Below, one piece after another: positions 17,701 to 26,413 of a stretch of DNA of 64,000 nucleotides. Under the pieces are notes generated by a model, which saw only the letters and a list, made by a program, of their open reading frames with translations, did not search any database and was not told the origin of the DNA. The position numbers and the translations under genes were made by a program. Source of the stretch: Nocardioides sp. Soil774 (GTDB lineage Bacteria; Actinomycetota; Actinomycetes; Propionibacteriales; Nocardioidaceae); assembly GCF_001428125.1 (NCBI RefSeq), contig NZ_LMSM01000007.1, positions 158,840 to 222,839 on the forward strand, read 5' to 3'. Within the stretch, counting starts at the first letter, position 1, and every line of letters begins with the position of its first letter.

Positions 17701-18336
17701 GGCGACCTCGGCCTGCCGGCCCAGCGGCTTGAGCTGGCGCCGGATCTCGGAGAGCAGGTCGGCGAGGCGGGTGAGGTTGCCGTCGGTGGCGTCGAGCTTG
17801 CGGAGCGCCTTCTCCTTGCGCTTGCGGTGCTTGAGGACGCCCGCGGCCTCCTCGATGAACCCGCGGCGGTCCTCCGGCGTCGCGTGCAGGATCGAGTCGA
17901 GCTGGCCCTGCCCGACGATCACGTGCATCTCGCGGCCGATGCCGGAGTCGCTGAGCAGCTCCTGGACGTCGAGCAGGCGGCACGAGCTGCCGTTGATGGC
18001 GTACTCCGAGCCGCCGTTGCGGAACATGGTGCGGCTGATGGTGACCTCGGCGTAGTCGATCGGCAGCGCGCCGTCGGAGTTGTCGATGGTCAGCTGCACC
18101 TCGGCGCGGCCCAGCGGCGGCCGGCCCGACGTGCCGGCGAAGATGACGTCCTCCATCTTGCCGCCGCGCAGGCTCTTGGCGCCCTGCTCGCCCATCACCC
18201 ACGCGAGGGCGTCGACGACGTTGGACTTGCCGGAGCCGTTGGGGCCGACGATGCAGGTGATGCCCGGCTCGAGCTGCATGGTCGTCGAGGACGCGAAGGA
18301 CTTGAACCCCTTGAGGGTCAGGCTCTTCAGGTACAC
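14782..18336 (-). CDS. smc: Chromosome segregation protein SMC
   Basis: A 1184-residue SMC ATPase of the condensin complex that organises and segregates the nucleoid. The N-terminal head carries GPNGSGKSNVVDALAWVMGE. Long Glu/Ala/Arg-rich coiled coils flank a central hinge (about residues 500-640). The C-terminal head carries LSGGERSLVAVAFL and Walker B FYILDEVEAALDD. The GTG start (YLKSLTLKGFKSF) has GAGGAG about 7 nt upstream. Full length, no truncation. Confidence 0.97.
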   Translation of the reverse strand: MYLKSLTLKGFKSFASSTTMQLEPGITCIVGPNGSGKSNVVDALAWVMGEQGAKSLRGGKMEDVIFAGTSGRPPLGRAEVQLTIDNSDGALPIDYAEVTISRTMFRNGGSEYAINGSSCRLLDVQELLSDSGIGREMHVIVGQGQLDSILHATPEDRRGFIEEAAGVLKHRKRKEKALRKLDATDGNLTRLADLLSEIRRQLKPLGRQAEVARQAQTVQADVRDARARLLADDLVTARTALETELADESVLLERREEVEAQVAAGREQEARLEATLRDDLPRLAAAQETWFALSGLKERLRGTASLADERIRNAAGAAEGDTVDSGRDPDDLEAQAERVRRQEAEIAEQVQAQRTALEAAVAAKRDAEEASAAEDKRIAGLQRAAADRREGLARLTGQVNALTSRAEAADAEIQRLTEAREEAAARAERAQRDFTALETRVAGLDAGEEGLDSEHEDAVAALDDVDEQLARAREDAQQADRERAGLTARRDALEIGLNRKDGAGALLAATDSVDGLLGSVAALLDVDHGYETAVAAALGTAADAVVVDDTAAAISAITHLKDDDLGRAGLLLGGAPLDDRDWPALPAGSTYAVDVVTAPDGVRPALVRLLHKVAVVDDLAAARRLVEQLPDVVAVTREGDLLGAHFAAGGSSSQPSLIEVQAAVDEATTLLAEATATTERLGFEISRLEGVRHEALKRVDVALAQLHESDATLAAVAEELGQYGSQARAAKGEADRLERAITTAREARERDLAGLADLQARLAAAEDVTEEEPDTAERERLAEAARTARQGEMDARLALRTAEERARALHGRADSLLRAAQAERDSRARAAERRERLIREGRAAQAVAVAVRVVLHQLERSVMLAADERAAVEESRRGSEEQLMTVRTRLRDLGREHDELVSSVHRDEMARTQQKMRIQQLEERALEELGMDPDGLVADYGPTTAVPFSGQVADGEEPPEPVPFVREEQVKRLRSAERALSMLGRVNPLALEEFSAMEERHKFLTEQLEDLKRTRKDLLDIVREVDARVEQVFTEAYADVEKAFDSTFARLFPGGEGRLVLTDPDDMLNTGIEVEARPAGKKVKRLSLLSGGERSLVAVAFLVSLFKARPSPFYILDEVEAALDDTNLGRLLQIYEELRENSQLLVITHQKRTMEVGDALYGVTMRGDGVSAVISQRLRDAAPA

Positions 18337-18390
18337 CGCGTGCTCCTCACCGAACGGGCCACTGAGGACTGGGCAGGCTCAGCGCGGCTC

Positions 18391-18396
18391 ACCCTA
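18391..18396 (-). promoter_or_regulatory. Possible -10 element for smc
   Basis: On the minus strand TAGGGT fits the actinobacterial TAnnnT -10 pattern and lies about 55 nt upstream of the smc start. No convincing -35 is seen. Weak support. Confidence 0.3.
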
Positions 18397-18401
18397 CGAC
18401 A

Positions 18402-18415
18402 CGCGGGCGCCCGCG
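18402..18415 (-). terminator. Hairpin after the LVIVD-repeat gene
   Basis: CGCGGGCGCCCGCG is a perfect 14-bp palindrome 22 nt downstream of the LVIVD gene's stop codon. GC-rich, without a T-tract. Confidence 0.35.
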
Positions 18416-18436
18416 GAGCGCCGGTCGTCCGGTGCC

Positions 18437-19960
18437 TCAGGCGTGGCGTCGACGCCGGTGCAGCAGGAGTGCGAGCACCGCACTCGCACCGACCAGCACG
18501 CCGGGAGCCACGGCGACGCTCATCGGCGCCTGGACCGACGGCACGGTGCCGATCCCGTCGCCGGGCACGTCGACGACGTAGACGTCGAGCCCGCGCACCA
18601 GGTCCACGGAGTAGACGAGGTTGGTGCGCTGGGAGGTCGCCACGCCCTTGCGGTTGTAGACCGGCGCCCACATCGAGTCCCACACCTCCGAGGCGCCCCA
18701 GGTCGCGTAGCCGTGGCTCACCGGCGCTGTCGGGTCCGTGACGTCGATGAGCTGGGTGCCACCGCCGTAGAAGCCGACCGCCACGATCCCGCTGGGGTGG
18801 TAGTCGAACCAGTGCGAGGAGCAGAAGGCGCCTGCGGGGATCGGGTAGGTCCCGAGGTCGGCGAGCTCGACCTTGGCGAGCGGGACGATGGAGCCGTCCG
18901 AGCCGTCGAGGCGCTTGACGTGCCACGTCTGGAACGAGCCCGCGGTGGAGCAGTCCGGGTCCTCGTAGTCCTCCTCGGTGACCAGCAGGATGTTCCCGTT
19001 GGCCAGTGACGGCGGCGCGTCGGGGCGGAACGCCGTCGCGTTGGGCCGGAAGCTGTTGTGGTGGATGAAGTCGTTGAAGTGGTTGACCGACCCCTCGCGG
19101 GCGGTGTCCCCAGCGGCACCGGTGCTGGCCACCTCGACCGGGTGCAGCGGGTCGCGCACGTCGTAGATGTACGACCCGCCCGCGCCCGTGTGGGTGGCGT
19201 AGCCGGCCGCGTCGACGTTCCACTTGTGGCCGCCCCAGCCGACGGCGTCGGAGCGGAACGGCTGGGTGCCGGGCGCCGCCGGGTCGCTGTCGACCTCGAC
19301 CGGGTGGTCGAGGTCGGTGAGGTCGAGGATGGAGAAGCTGCCCTGGCCCGGCACCTCGGAGTCGTCCCCGGCCGAGTAGGCGTAGCGGCAGTCGGTGCCA
19401 TCGATGCAGGTGACGGTGTGCGTGCTCGTGGTGGCCTTCACCCGCGAGCGCACGTGGGGCGAGGTGGGGTCGGTGACGTCGACGATGACCAGCTCGTAGT
19501 CACCGGTGACGGGGTCGTTGACGTGCTCGAGGTCGTCGGGGGACGCCTGGTAGAGGTCGACCCCGATGAGGGCGAAGCGGTCGGTGCGGTCGCGGGAGAC
19601 CTTGCGCTCGCCGCAGTTCATCGCCTCGTTCTCGAACTGCCCGCTCGGCATCGAGCCGACCTCGCGCGGCGCCACCGGGTCGCTGACGTCGAAGACGGTG
19701 ACGTCGTCGAGGCCCGACATCACGAAGTAGGGCGCGGAGTGCAGGAAGCAGCCCGACACGCCCGCGCTGCCCGGGCGCACGGCGGCGAGCCGGACGTTGG
19801 GCGAGCTGACGAAGGGCACCGCGAGCCCGGCGTCGTACGTCTGGGCCATCCGCTCGGCACGGTCGCGGTCGCCGTGGGCATGGGCTGCCCCGCCCAGGGC
19901 CACGGGAGCCAGGGACAGGACGCCGACGGTCAGCAGCCGGACGGAGGTGGCGAGTCGCAT
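18437..19960 (-). CDS. Secreted LVIVD-repeat (beta-propeller) protein with C-terminal anchor
   Basis: A 507-residue exported protein. A signal peptide (LLTVGVLSLAPVALGGAAHAHG) is followed by repeated propeller strands: VTVFDVSDPVAPREVG, ELVIVDVTDPTSPHV, FSILDLTDLDHPVEV, YIYDVRDPLHPVEV and TQLIDVTDPTAPVSHG, the LVIVD repeat pattern. The end is a hydrophobic span followed by LLLHRRRRHA, so the propeller is probably held outside the membrane. The ligand or function is not known for the family. It starts a run of accessory genes between smc and mutM. Confidence 0.8.
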   Translation of the reverse strand: MRLATSVRLLTVGVLSLAPVALGGAAHAHGDRDRAERMAQTYDAGLAVPFVSSPNVRLAAVRPGSAGVSGCFLHSAPYFVMSGLDDVTVFDVSDPVAPREVGSMPSGQFENEAMNCGERKVSRDRTDRFALIGVDLYQASPDDLEHVNDPVTGDYELVIVDVTDPTSPHVRSRVKATTSTHTVTCIDGTDCRYAYSAGDDSEVPGQGSFSILDLTDLDHPVEVDSDPAAPGTQPFRSDAVGWGGHKWNVDAAGYATHTGAGGSYIYDVRDPLHPVEVASTGAAGDTAREGSVNHFNDFIHHNSFRPNATAFRPDAPPSLANGNILLVTEEDYEDPDCSTAGSFQTWHVKRLDGSDGSIVPLAKVELADLGTYPIPAGAFCSSHWFDYHPSGIVAVGFYGGGTQLIDVTDPTAPVSHGYATWGASEVWDSMWAPVYNRKGVATSQRTNLVYSVDLVRGLDVYVVDVPGDGIGTVPSVQAPMSVAVAPGVLVGASAVLALLLHRRRRHA

Positions 19961-19990
19961 GCACCCCTCAACGAGCGGTGGTGACGACGG

Positions 19991-20461
19991 TTACAGCTCG
20001 CGCCTCATCTGCTGCGCGGTGACGGCGTAGCCGGACGTCTCGTAGATCCGGATCGCGGTGCGGTTGTCGCCGAAGACGTTGAGCGCCATCGACGTGGCAC
20101 CGAGGTCACGGGCGGCAGCGTGCAGGGCGTCGAGCAGCCCGCGTCCCAGGCCCCGACCGCGGTGGTCGGCGTCGACGCTGATGTCGTAGATCCAGGCCGA
20201 GAGGCCGGACGCGCGCCGCCGCAGCTCGATCCAGCCGATGCCGACCGCCTCGTCGTCTACCACCGCGGTCCACAGGTGCATGTTCGCGCTGGCGAGGCCG
20301 TCGGGAAGCAGCTCGGCGAACTCCCCCGCCGACTGCGCCGCCGCGGACTCGGGGTCGAGGTCGCGTGACGTCGCGATCTCGGCGGCGTAGCCCCGCACCG
20401 ACTGCTCGCGCCAGGCGTCGTACTCGTCGGCGGTCATCGGCCGCAGGCGCACCTCAGCCAC
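19991..20461 (-). CDS. GNAT-family N-acetyltransferase
   Basis: A 156-residue acetyltransferase with the acetyl-CoA motif VDADHRGRGLGRGLLDALHAAA and a C-terminal FGDNRTAIRIYETSGY motif. The substrate cannot be told. Its GTG start overlaps the end of the upstream aminotransferase (20454-20461), implying coupled translation. Confidence 0.85.
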   Translation of the reverse strand: MAEVRLRPMTADEYDAWREQSVRGYAAEIATSRDLDPESAAAQSAGEFAELLPDGLASANMHLWTAVVDDEAVGIGWIELRRRASGLSAWIYDISVDADHRGRGLGRGLLDALHAAARDLGATSMALNVFGDNRTAIRIYETSGYAVTAQQMRREL

Positions 20462-21548
20462 GGCCGAGCACGTCCTCGAGCGCGGCCAGCACGAGCAGCA
20501 CGGCGTCGGGCCGGGCGTTGTGGCCCATCAGGCCGATCCGCCACACGCTGGAGGCGTACGCCCCGGCGCCGGCGCCGATCTCGATGCCGTGTCGCTCCAG
20601 CAGCTCGCGCCGCACAGCGGCGGAGTCCACCCCGTCGGGCACCTTGACGGTGGTCAGCTCCGGCAGCCGGCTGCCCTCGGCGGCGAACAGCTCGAGTCCC
20701 ATGTCCTGCAGCCCGGCGTGCAGCGCGTCGCCGGCCGCCTGGTGCCGCGCCCAGACCGCGTCGAGGCCCTCCTCGAGGATCCGAGTGAGGCCGCCGTGGA
20801 GGCTGGCGACCATCGCGGTCGGGGCCGTGTGGTGGTAGGTCCGCTGCGCGCCCGTCACGCCGGCCTCGCCGACGTAGCCGCCGAGCATGCCGAGGTCGAG
20901 GTACCACGAGCGCGGCTTCTCGACGCGGCGCTCGAAGGCGCGGTCGTTGATGGTGAAGGGCGCGAGCCCGGGCGCGACTCCGAGGCACTTCTGGGTGCCG
21001 GCGTAGCCGATGTCGACGCCCCAGTCGTCGGCGCGCAGCTCGATGCCGGCGATCGAGGTGACCGCGTCGGTCAGCAGCAGCGCGTGGCCCTTGCCGGCGC
21101 CGAGTGCAGCGATGTCGGACCGCACGCCGGTCGAGGTCTCGGCGTGGACGGCGGCGATGATCGCCGGGGACGGGTGGGCGGCGAGCACGCGGTCGACGTC
21201 GACCGGCTGTCCCCACTCGTGCTCGACGGCGACGACCTCCGCGCCGCACCGCGCGGCCACGTCGGTCATCCGCTGGCCGAAGAGCCCGTTGACCGCGACC
21301 ACGACGACGTCGCCCGGGTGGACGGTGTTGACGAACGCCGCCTCCATGCCCGCCGACCCGGTCGCGCTGAGCGGCAGCGTGCGGGCGTTGGAGGTGCCCC
21401 AGACGGTGCGCAGCATGTCGCAGGTCTCGTCCATGATCCGGAGGAACTCCGGGTCGAGGTGGCCGAGCAGCGGGTCGGCCAGGGCGCGGGTGGCCTCGGG
21501 GTAGGGGTTGGACGGGCCGGGACCGAAGAGGTGGCGCTCGCGGATCAT
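20454..21548 (-). CDS. Class V aminotransferase (alanine/serine-glyoxylate type)
   Basis: A 364-residue PLP enzyme. FGPGPSNPYPEATRA at the N-terminus and the PLP lysine in GYAGTQKCLGVAPG mark the alanine-glyoxylate/serine-glyoxylate aminotransferase group; TDAVTSIAGIEL carries the PLP-contacting Asp. The ATG at 21548 is preferred over an in-frame TTG six codons upstream. Next to an FAD-linked 2-hydroxyacid oxidase that could make glyoxylate, so the two may share a glyoxylate step (inference from neighbourhood). Confidence 0.85.
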   Translation of the reverse strand: MIRERHLFGPGPSNPYPEATRALADPLLGHLDPEFLRIMDETCDMLRTVWGTSNARTLPLSATGSAGMEAAFVNTVHPGDVVVVAVNGLFGQRMTDVAARCGAEVVAVEHEWGQPVDVDRVLAAHPSPAIIAAVHAETSTGVRSDIAALGAGKGHALLLTDAVTSIAGIELRADDWGVDIGYAGTQKCLGVAPGLAPFTINDRAFERRVEKPRSWYLDLGMLGGYVGEAGVTGAQRTYHHTAPTAMVASLHGGLTRILEEGLDAVWARHQAAGDALHAGLQDMGLELFAAEGSRLPELTTVKVPDGVDSAAVRRELLERHGIEIGAGAGAYASSVWRIGLMGHNARPDAVLLVLAALEDVLGRG

Positions 21549-21576
21549 GCCGTCGAACCTAACCAACCCGGCCGCA

Positions 21577-22938
21577 TCACAGCACCGCCCCGGGGTTGAG
21601 GATGCCCTGCGGGTCGAGCGCGTCCTTGACCCGCCGGGTCAGCTCCATCACGTCCTCGCCGAGCTGGGCGGGCAGCGCCGACTTCTTGGTGCGCCCCACG
21701 CCGTGCTCGCCGGTGATGGTGCCGTCGAGCGCGATCGCGGTGTGCATGATCTCGTCGAAGGCGGCCAGTGCGCGCACCTTGGCGTCGTCGTCGCCGCGCG
21801 GCACCACGACCAACGGGTGGGTGTTGCCGTCGCCGGCGTGCGCCACCACGGGGATGAGGAGGTCGTGGCGCTCGGCGATCGCGGCGACCGCGGCCACGAG
21901 CTCGGGCAGGCGCGGCACCGGGACCCCGACGTCCTCGAGCATCAGCTCACCGAGCACCTCGACGGCGGGGATCACCATCCGGCGCGCCTGCACGAACTGC
22001 TCGCCCTCCTCGACGTCGTCGGTGACGAAGACGTCCGTCGCGCCCGACGCCTCGCACGCGGCCTGCATGGCGGCCACCTCGACGGTGCACGCGGTCCCGG
22101 GTGCGTCGCTCTGCGCCACCAGCAGCGCCCCGGCGTCGGTGTCGAGGCCCATCGGCCGGTGGGCCTCGACCGCCCGGATCGACGGGTTGTCCATCAGCTC
22201 GAGCATCGAGGGGCGCAGCGAGCGACGGATCGCGACCACCGCCTCCGCGGCCGCGGTCATCGTCGGGAAGGCCGCGACGAGCGTCGCCCCGACGACCTGC
22301 GCCGGCACCAGGCGCATCACGGCGCGGGTGACGATGCCGAGGGTGCCCTCGCTGCCGACGAAGAGCTTGAGGAGCGACAGCCCGGCGACGTCCTTGATGC
22401 GCGTGCCGCCGAGCGTCACCAGCGTGCCGTCGGCGAGCACGACGTCGAGGCCGAGGACGTAGTCGGTGGTCACGCCGTACTTCACGCAGCACAGGCCGCC
22501 GGCGTTGGTGGCGACGTTCCCGCCGATGGAGCAGATCTCGTAGGACGACGGGTCGGGTGGGTACCAGAGCCCGTGCTCGGCGGCCGCAGCCTTGACGTCC
22601 TTGTTGAGCGCCCCCGGCTCGACCAACGCCACCTGGGTGAACGGGTCGACCTCGACCGCGGTCATCCGCTCGAGGCTGAGCACGATCCCGCCGTCGAGCG
22701 CGCTCGCGCCGCCGGAGAGCCCGGTGCCCGCACCGCGCGGCACGACCGGTACGCCGTGCCGCGCGGCCCAGCGCACGGTCGCCTGCACCTGGGCAGCGTC
22801 CTCGGCGCGCACCACCGCGAGCGGCGTACCGGCGTGGGGGTCCTGGGAGCGGTCCCAGCGGTACTTCTCCACGCGGTCGGCATCGACGACCACCACTCCG
22901 TCGGGCAGCGAGCCGACGAGCTCGGCGAGGGCCTCCAT
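21577..22938 (-). CDS. FAD-linked oxidase, GlcD/D-2-hydroxyacid dehydrogenase family
   Basis: A 453-residue flavoenzyme. The PCMH-type FAD-binding domain is visible in VVPRGAGTGLSGGAS, GGNVATNAGGLCCVKYG and GTRIKDVAGLSLLKLFVGSEGTLGI. The C-terminal cap contains HAGDGNTHP and GTITGEHGVGRTKK, whose His residues bind metal or substrate in this family. Probable substrate is glycolate or D-lactate. The ATG at 22938 (MEALAELVGSLPDG) is used. Confidence 0.85.
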   Translation of the reverse strand: MEALAELVGSLPDGVVVVDADRVEKYRWDRSQDPHAGTPLAVVRAEDAAQVQATVRWAARHGVPVVPRGAGTGLSGGASALDGGIVLSLERMTAVEVDPFTQVALVEPGALNKDVKAAAAEHGLWYPPDPSSYEICSIGGNVATNAGGLCCVKYGVTTDYVLGLDVVLADGTLVTLGGTRIKDVAGLSLLKLFVGSEGTLGIVTRAVMRLVPAQVVGATLVAAFPTMTAAAEAVVAIRRSLRPSMLELMDNPSIRAVEAHRPMGLDTDAGALLVAQSDAPGTACTVEVAAMQAACEASGATDVFVTDDVEEGEQFVQARRMVIPAVEVLGELMLEDVGVPVPRLPELVAAVAAIAERHDLLIPVVAHAGDGNTHPLVVVPRGDDDAKVRALAAFDEIMHTAIALDGTITGEHGVGRTKKSALPAQLGEDVMELTRRVKDALDPQGILNPGAVL

Positions 22939-22976
22939 GTGCCCATGCAACCACCCCGGCGGCAGCGACGGGCCGA

Positions 22977-24227
22977 TCAGTCGTCGACCGACACCGTCTC
23001 GTCGGCGTGCGCGATGTGCGCGAGCGAGCGCCACACCAGCGCGAGCGTGAGGCCGGCACCGACGAAGGCGAACCACCACGGCGCGGTCAGCCCGCCCACC
23101 CGCGCCAGGGCGCCGCCCAGGACCGACCCGACGAGCATGCCGCCCATCACGCAGATCATGTAGACCGACCCGACCCGGCCCTGCAGCTCGCTCGGCACCG
23201 CGCGCTGGCGCACGGCCTGGGAGAGCGTGCCCCACACGAACGCGTAGGCGCCGAAGAAGAACATCAGCGGGTACGCCGTCCACGGCGAGGTGGTGAGCGC
23301 CATCGCGAGGTGGAAGAGCACCTCGGCCAGCAGCACCGCGCGCATCAGCGTCGCCAGCGGCACCGCCTTCTCCAGGCGGCCGTAGGCGAAGGTGCCCAGC
23401 AGGCCACCGAGCGCGGCCGCGGTGGTCAGGAGACCGAAGCCCGCCTCGTCGATGCCCACGCGGTCGAGCGCCCACAGCACCAGCACCGACCAGGGCGCCG
23501 CCCAGGTGATGTTGAAGACGACGATGATGATCGCCAGCGTGCGCACGGGCGGGTTGCCCATCAGCCACCGCACGCCGTCGGCGATGTCCTGGCGCACGTG
23601 CGTGTCGACGTGGCCGCGCACCGCGCCGGGCGCGGTGCCGATGCGGGAGACGAGCACGACACCCACCGCGATGCAGACGACCGTCACCGCGAACGGCCAC
23701 GCCATCCCGACCGAGAACAGCAGCGCACCCACCGCTGGACCGACGAGCTGGTTGCCGGTGATCATGCCCGTCATCAGCCGCGAGTTGGCCAGGCCGAGGT
23801 CGGACTTCTGCACCAGCATCGGTGTCAGCGTGCCGGCGGTGGCGTCCACGAACGTCTCGGCGGTGCCGAGCGCGAACATCGCGACGAGGACGATCGCGAT
23901 GTCGACGTGGCCGGTGGCCACGACCGTGCACAGCCCGGCCAGGACGAGGCCGCGCACGCTGTTGGCGACCATCATCACCAGCCGCCGGTCGAGCCGGTCG
24001 GCGTACGCCCCGGCGAAGAGGCCGAAGAGCAGCCACGGCAGCTGCAGGAACAGCATCGCCGCCGAGACCAGGATCGGGTTGCGGGTCTGCGAGGCGACGA
24101 GGAGCGGGCCGGCCGCGATGAGCATCCCGTCGCCGAGGTTGGTCACCCACGACGAGCCGACGAGCCAGCGGAACCCCGTGCCGAGCCGCGCCGGGAAGAC
24201 GGTCTCGACGAGGGCGCTCACAAGCAC
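22977..24227 (-). CDS. MFS transporter
   Basis: A 416-residue permease with about twelve hydrophobic segments. GAYADRLDRRLVMMVAN is the conserved MFS loop 2-3 motif, and PSELQGRVGSVYMI is a loop typical of the MFS_3/EntS-like group of exporters. The substrate is unknown. The start is a GTG at 24227; a second GTG at 24221 is also possible. It lies 38 nt upstream of the FAD-linked oxidase. Confidence 0.85.
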   Translation of the reverse strand: MLVSALVETVFPARLGTGFRWLVGSSWVTNLGDGMLIAAGPLLVASQTRNPILVSAAMLFLQLPWLLFGLFAGAYADRLDRRLVMMVANSVRGLVLAGLCTVVATGHVDIAIVLVAMFALGTAETFVDATAGTLTPMLVQKSDLGLANSRLMTGMITGNQLVGPAVGALLFSVGMAWPFAVTVVCIAVGVVLVSRIGTAPGAVRGHVDTHVRQDIADGVRWLMGNPPVRTLAIIIVVFNITWAAPWSVLVLWALDRVGIDEAGFGLLTTAAALGGLLGTFAYGRLEKAVPLATLMRAVLLAEVLFHLAMALTTSPWTAYPLMFFFGAYAFVWGTLSQAVRQRAVPSELQGRVGSVYMICVMGGMLVGSVLGGALARVGGLTAPWWFAFVGAGLTLALVWRSLAHIAHADETVSVDD

Positions 24228-24266
24228 CTGAGCCTAGGCGCGCCGGTGTGCCCGCGCAGCCGAATA

Positions 24267-24461
24267 TCAGGCAGGCTGCAGGCGCTCGACGGCTCGCTGC
24301 TCGTCGCGCGCGGCGGCCGCCAGACGGTCGTTGTCGGCCTGCAGGCGCAGGACCAGCGCCTCGAGGTCCTCGACGCGGCGGCGGAGCCGGCGGTTCTCGA
24401 CGGCCAGGACCGCGGTGGTCCGGACGTCGTCGTGCACATGACCCATCAGCGCCTTGGCCAT
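24267..24461 (-). CDS. 64-residue coiled-coil protein
   Basis: Small protein MAKALMGHVHDDVRTTAVLA followed by a heptad-rich helix (ENRRLRRRVEDLEALVLRL). The ATG at 24461 has AAAGG about 7 nt upstream. The Arg/Leu/Glu pattern predicts a short parallel coiled coil; no named family is recognised. Confidence 0.55.
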   Translation of the reverse strand: MAKALMGHVHDDVRTTAVLAVENRRLRRRVEDLEALVLRLQADNDRLAAAARDEQRAVERLQPA

Positions 24462-24483
24462 GGAGAGCCTTTCGACAGGGAGA

Positions 24484-24527
24484 GCGGCCGCGAGAACCGG
24501 CCGCCTCCAAGAGTCCCACCGCGGTGG
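24484..24527 (-). terminator. Hairpins after mutM
   Basis: GCGGCCG (24484-24490) pairs perfectly with CGGCCGC (24498-24504) over a 7-nt loop; a second palindrome CCACCGCGGTGG sits at 24516-24527. Together they lie between the mutM stop and the next minus-strand start. Confidence 0.5.
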
Positions 24528-24550
24528 CGGCGGGTCAACGCCTCAGCCCC

Positions 24551-25411
24551 TCAGCGCCGGCTGCGCGGCGGGCGCTGGCAGGTCGGGCAGAAGTAGGACG
24601 AGCGGTTCATGAAGGCGACCCGGCGGATCGGGGTGCCGCAGCGCCGGCACGGCTCGCCCTCCTGGCCGTAGGCGTCGAGCGAGCGGTCGAAGTAGCCGGA
24701 CTCGCCGTTGACGTTGACGTAGAGCGCGTCGAAGGACGTGCCGCCCTGGGCCAGCGCCTCCCCCATCACCGCGCGGACGTGGCCGAGCAGCTCGCGCAGC
24801 ACCGGGCCGGTCAGCCGGTCACCGGGACGCTCACCGTGCAACTTCGCGCGCCACAACGCCTCGTCGGCATAGATGTTGCCGACCCCGGAGATCAGGCCCT
24901 GGTCGAGCAGCAGCCGCTTGATCGCGGACGTACGCCGTCGCGCCCGCCGCACGAACTCGGCGTCGTTGAACTCCGGGTCGATCGGGTCGCGCGCGATGTG
25001 GACGATCTCGGTCGGCAGGTCGGCACCGCCCTCGGAGACGACGAGACCCCCGAACATGCGCTGGTCGACGAAGCGCATCTCGAGGGGCCGACCCTCACGG
25101 TCGGTCAGGGTGAAGCGCACCCGCAGGTGGCGCTCATCGGGCGCGCCCGGCTCGTGGAGGAGCATCTGCCCGCTCATGCCGAGGTGGCCGAGCAGCGCGT
25201 CGCCGCCCGCCAGGGCGAGCCAGAAGTACTTGCCGCGGCGGCGCACGGCCTCGATGCGCCGACCGACGAGCGCGGCGACGAAGCCGGTCGAGCCGCGTGC
25301 GTCACGGCGTACGGGCCGGGGGTGCAGCACCTCGACGGCCTCGATGGTGGCGCCGACGACGTGGCGCTCGAGGCCGGCGCGGACGACCTCGACCTCGGGG
25401 AGCTCGGGCAC
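24551..25411 (-). CDS. mutM: Formamidopyrimidine-DNA glycosylase MutM (Fpg)
   Basis: A 286-residue base-excision enzyme that removes 8-oxoguanine and formamidopyrimidines and nicks the abasic site. The N-terminal [10 protein letters not shown] has the catalytic Pro (after Met removal) and Glu. LGMSGQML and the helix-two-turn-helix [12 protein letters not shown] are present. The C-terminal zinc finger is intact (CRRCGTPI...YFCPTCQ). GTG start, 3 nt after the rnc stop codon, hence the same operon. Confidence 0.96.
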   Translation of the reverse strand: MPELPEVEVVRAGLERHVVGATIEAVEVLHPRPVRRDARGSTGFVAALVGRRIEAVRRRGKYFWLALAGGDALLGHLGMSGQMLLHEPGAPDERHLRVRFTLTDREGRPLEMRFVDQRMFGGLVVSEGGADLPTEIVHIARDPIDPEFNDAEFVRRARRRTSAIKRLLLDQGLISGVGNIYADEALWRAKLHGERPGDRLTGPVLRELLGHVRAVMGEALAQGGTSFDALYVNVNGESGYFDRSLDAYGQEGEPCRRCGTPIRRVAFMNRSSYFCPTCQRPPRSRR

Positions 25412-25414
25412 GGC

Positions 25415-26152
25415 TCAGGCGTCGGCGGTGCTGGCGGCGTCCGCCGGTGCGACGGCGGCGTCCACGGTCGGGCGCTCGGCCTCGATCTCGCCGTAGGCCG
25501 TCTCGGCGGCGCCCTGCTCGGCCTCCTTCTTGGAGCGGCCGGTGCCGTGGCCGAGGACCCGGTCACCGACGCGGACGCGCGCGACGAAGGTCTTCATGTG
25601 GTCGGGGCCGTCGTCCTCGATGAGGTATTCAGGCACGCCGAGGCCCAGGTCGGCGGAGAGCTCCTGCAGGGAGGTCTTCCAGTCCAGGCCGGCGCCCATC
25701 GAGGCCGCGGCCTCCATGACGGGGTCGAAGAGGCGGTGCACGACCTCGGCGGCCTCGGTGATGCCGCCGCTGAGGTGGATCGCCCCGATCACGGCCTCGA
25801 CCGTGTCGGAGAGGATCGACGCCTTGTCGCGACCGCCCGTGGTCTCCTCGCCGCGGCCCAGCATGATGTGCTGGCCGAGGCCGATCTCGCGGGCCACGTC
25901 GGCCAGCGCGCGGGCGTTGACGACCGCGGCGCGCAGCTTGGCCAGCCGGCCCTCGGAGAAGTCCGGGTGGGCGCGGTAGAGCGTCTCGGTGACCACGACC
26001 CCGAGCACGGAGTCCCCGAGGAACTCCAGGCGCTCGTTGGTCGGGATCTGCCCGTTCTCGTAGGCGAACGAGCGGTGGGTCAGGGCGCGCTGCAGCAGCT
26101 CGGGATCCAGGACCGGATCACCGAGCGCTGCGCGGAGCTCGTCAGTGCTCAG
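25415..26152 (-). CDS. rnc: Ribonuclease III
   Basis: About 245 residues. Cleaves double-stranded RNA in rRNA and mRNA processing. The catalytic signature [12 protein letters not shown] is followed by [18 protein letters not shown] and a C-terminal dsRNA-binding domain ([14 protein letters not shown]...[19 protein letters not shown]). The start is a problem. The first in-frame ATG/GTG (26242) lies inside rpmF, while family alignment points to [12 protein letters not shown], which begins with CTG at 26152, 10 nt after the rpmF stop. I use that CTG; a GTG start at 26242 is the alternative. Confidence 0.88.
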   Translation of the reverse strand: MSTDELRAALGDPVLDPELLQRALTHRSFAYENGQIPTNERLEFLGDSVLGVVVTETLYRAHPDFSEGRLAKLRAAVVNARALADVAREIGLGQHIMLGRGEETTGGRDKASILSDTVEAVIGAIHLSGGITEAAEVVHRLFDPVMEAAASMGAGLDWKTSLQELSADLGLGVPEYLIEDDGPDHMKTFVARVRVGDRVLGHGTGRSKKEAEQGAAETAYGEIEAERPTVDAAVAPADAASTADA

Positions 26153-26162
26153 CGGGTGTCGC

Positions 26163-26348
26163 TCAGAGGACCTGGCGACGGTCGGCCCGGGCGCCGTACT
26201 GGCCGCACTGGCCGCACGCGCGGTGCGGGAGGTGCTTGGCACCGCAGGCGGGGTTGGCGCACGTGACGAGGGACGGCGCGACGGCCTTCCACTGCGAACG
26301 GCGGTGACGCGTGTTGCTGCGCGACATCTTCCGCTTCGGAACAGCCAT
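26163..26348 (-). CDS. rpmF: 50S ribosomal protein L32
   Basis: A 61-residue ribosomal protein: [19 protein letters not shown] is the classic L32 N-terminus. Cysteines in [20 protein letters not shown] form a zinc ribbon, so this is the zinc-binding (C+) form. ATG start with GGAG about 8 nt upstream. Lies between yceD and rnc, the normal order. Confidence 0.97.
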   Translation of the reverse strand: MAVPKRKMSRSNTRHRRSQWKAVAPSLVTCANPACGAKHLPHRACGQCGQYGARADRRQVL

Positions 26349-26413
26349 GGTGTGTCTCCTACTTACGTCGGCTTGCTTGGCTTGCGTGATCCACTCGGGG
26401 ATTCCCGGTGGAG

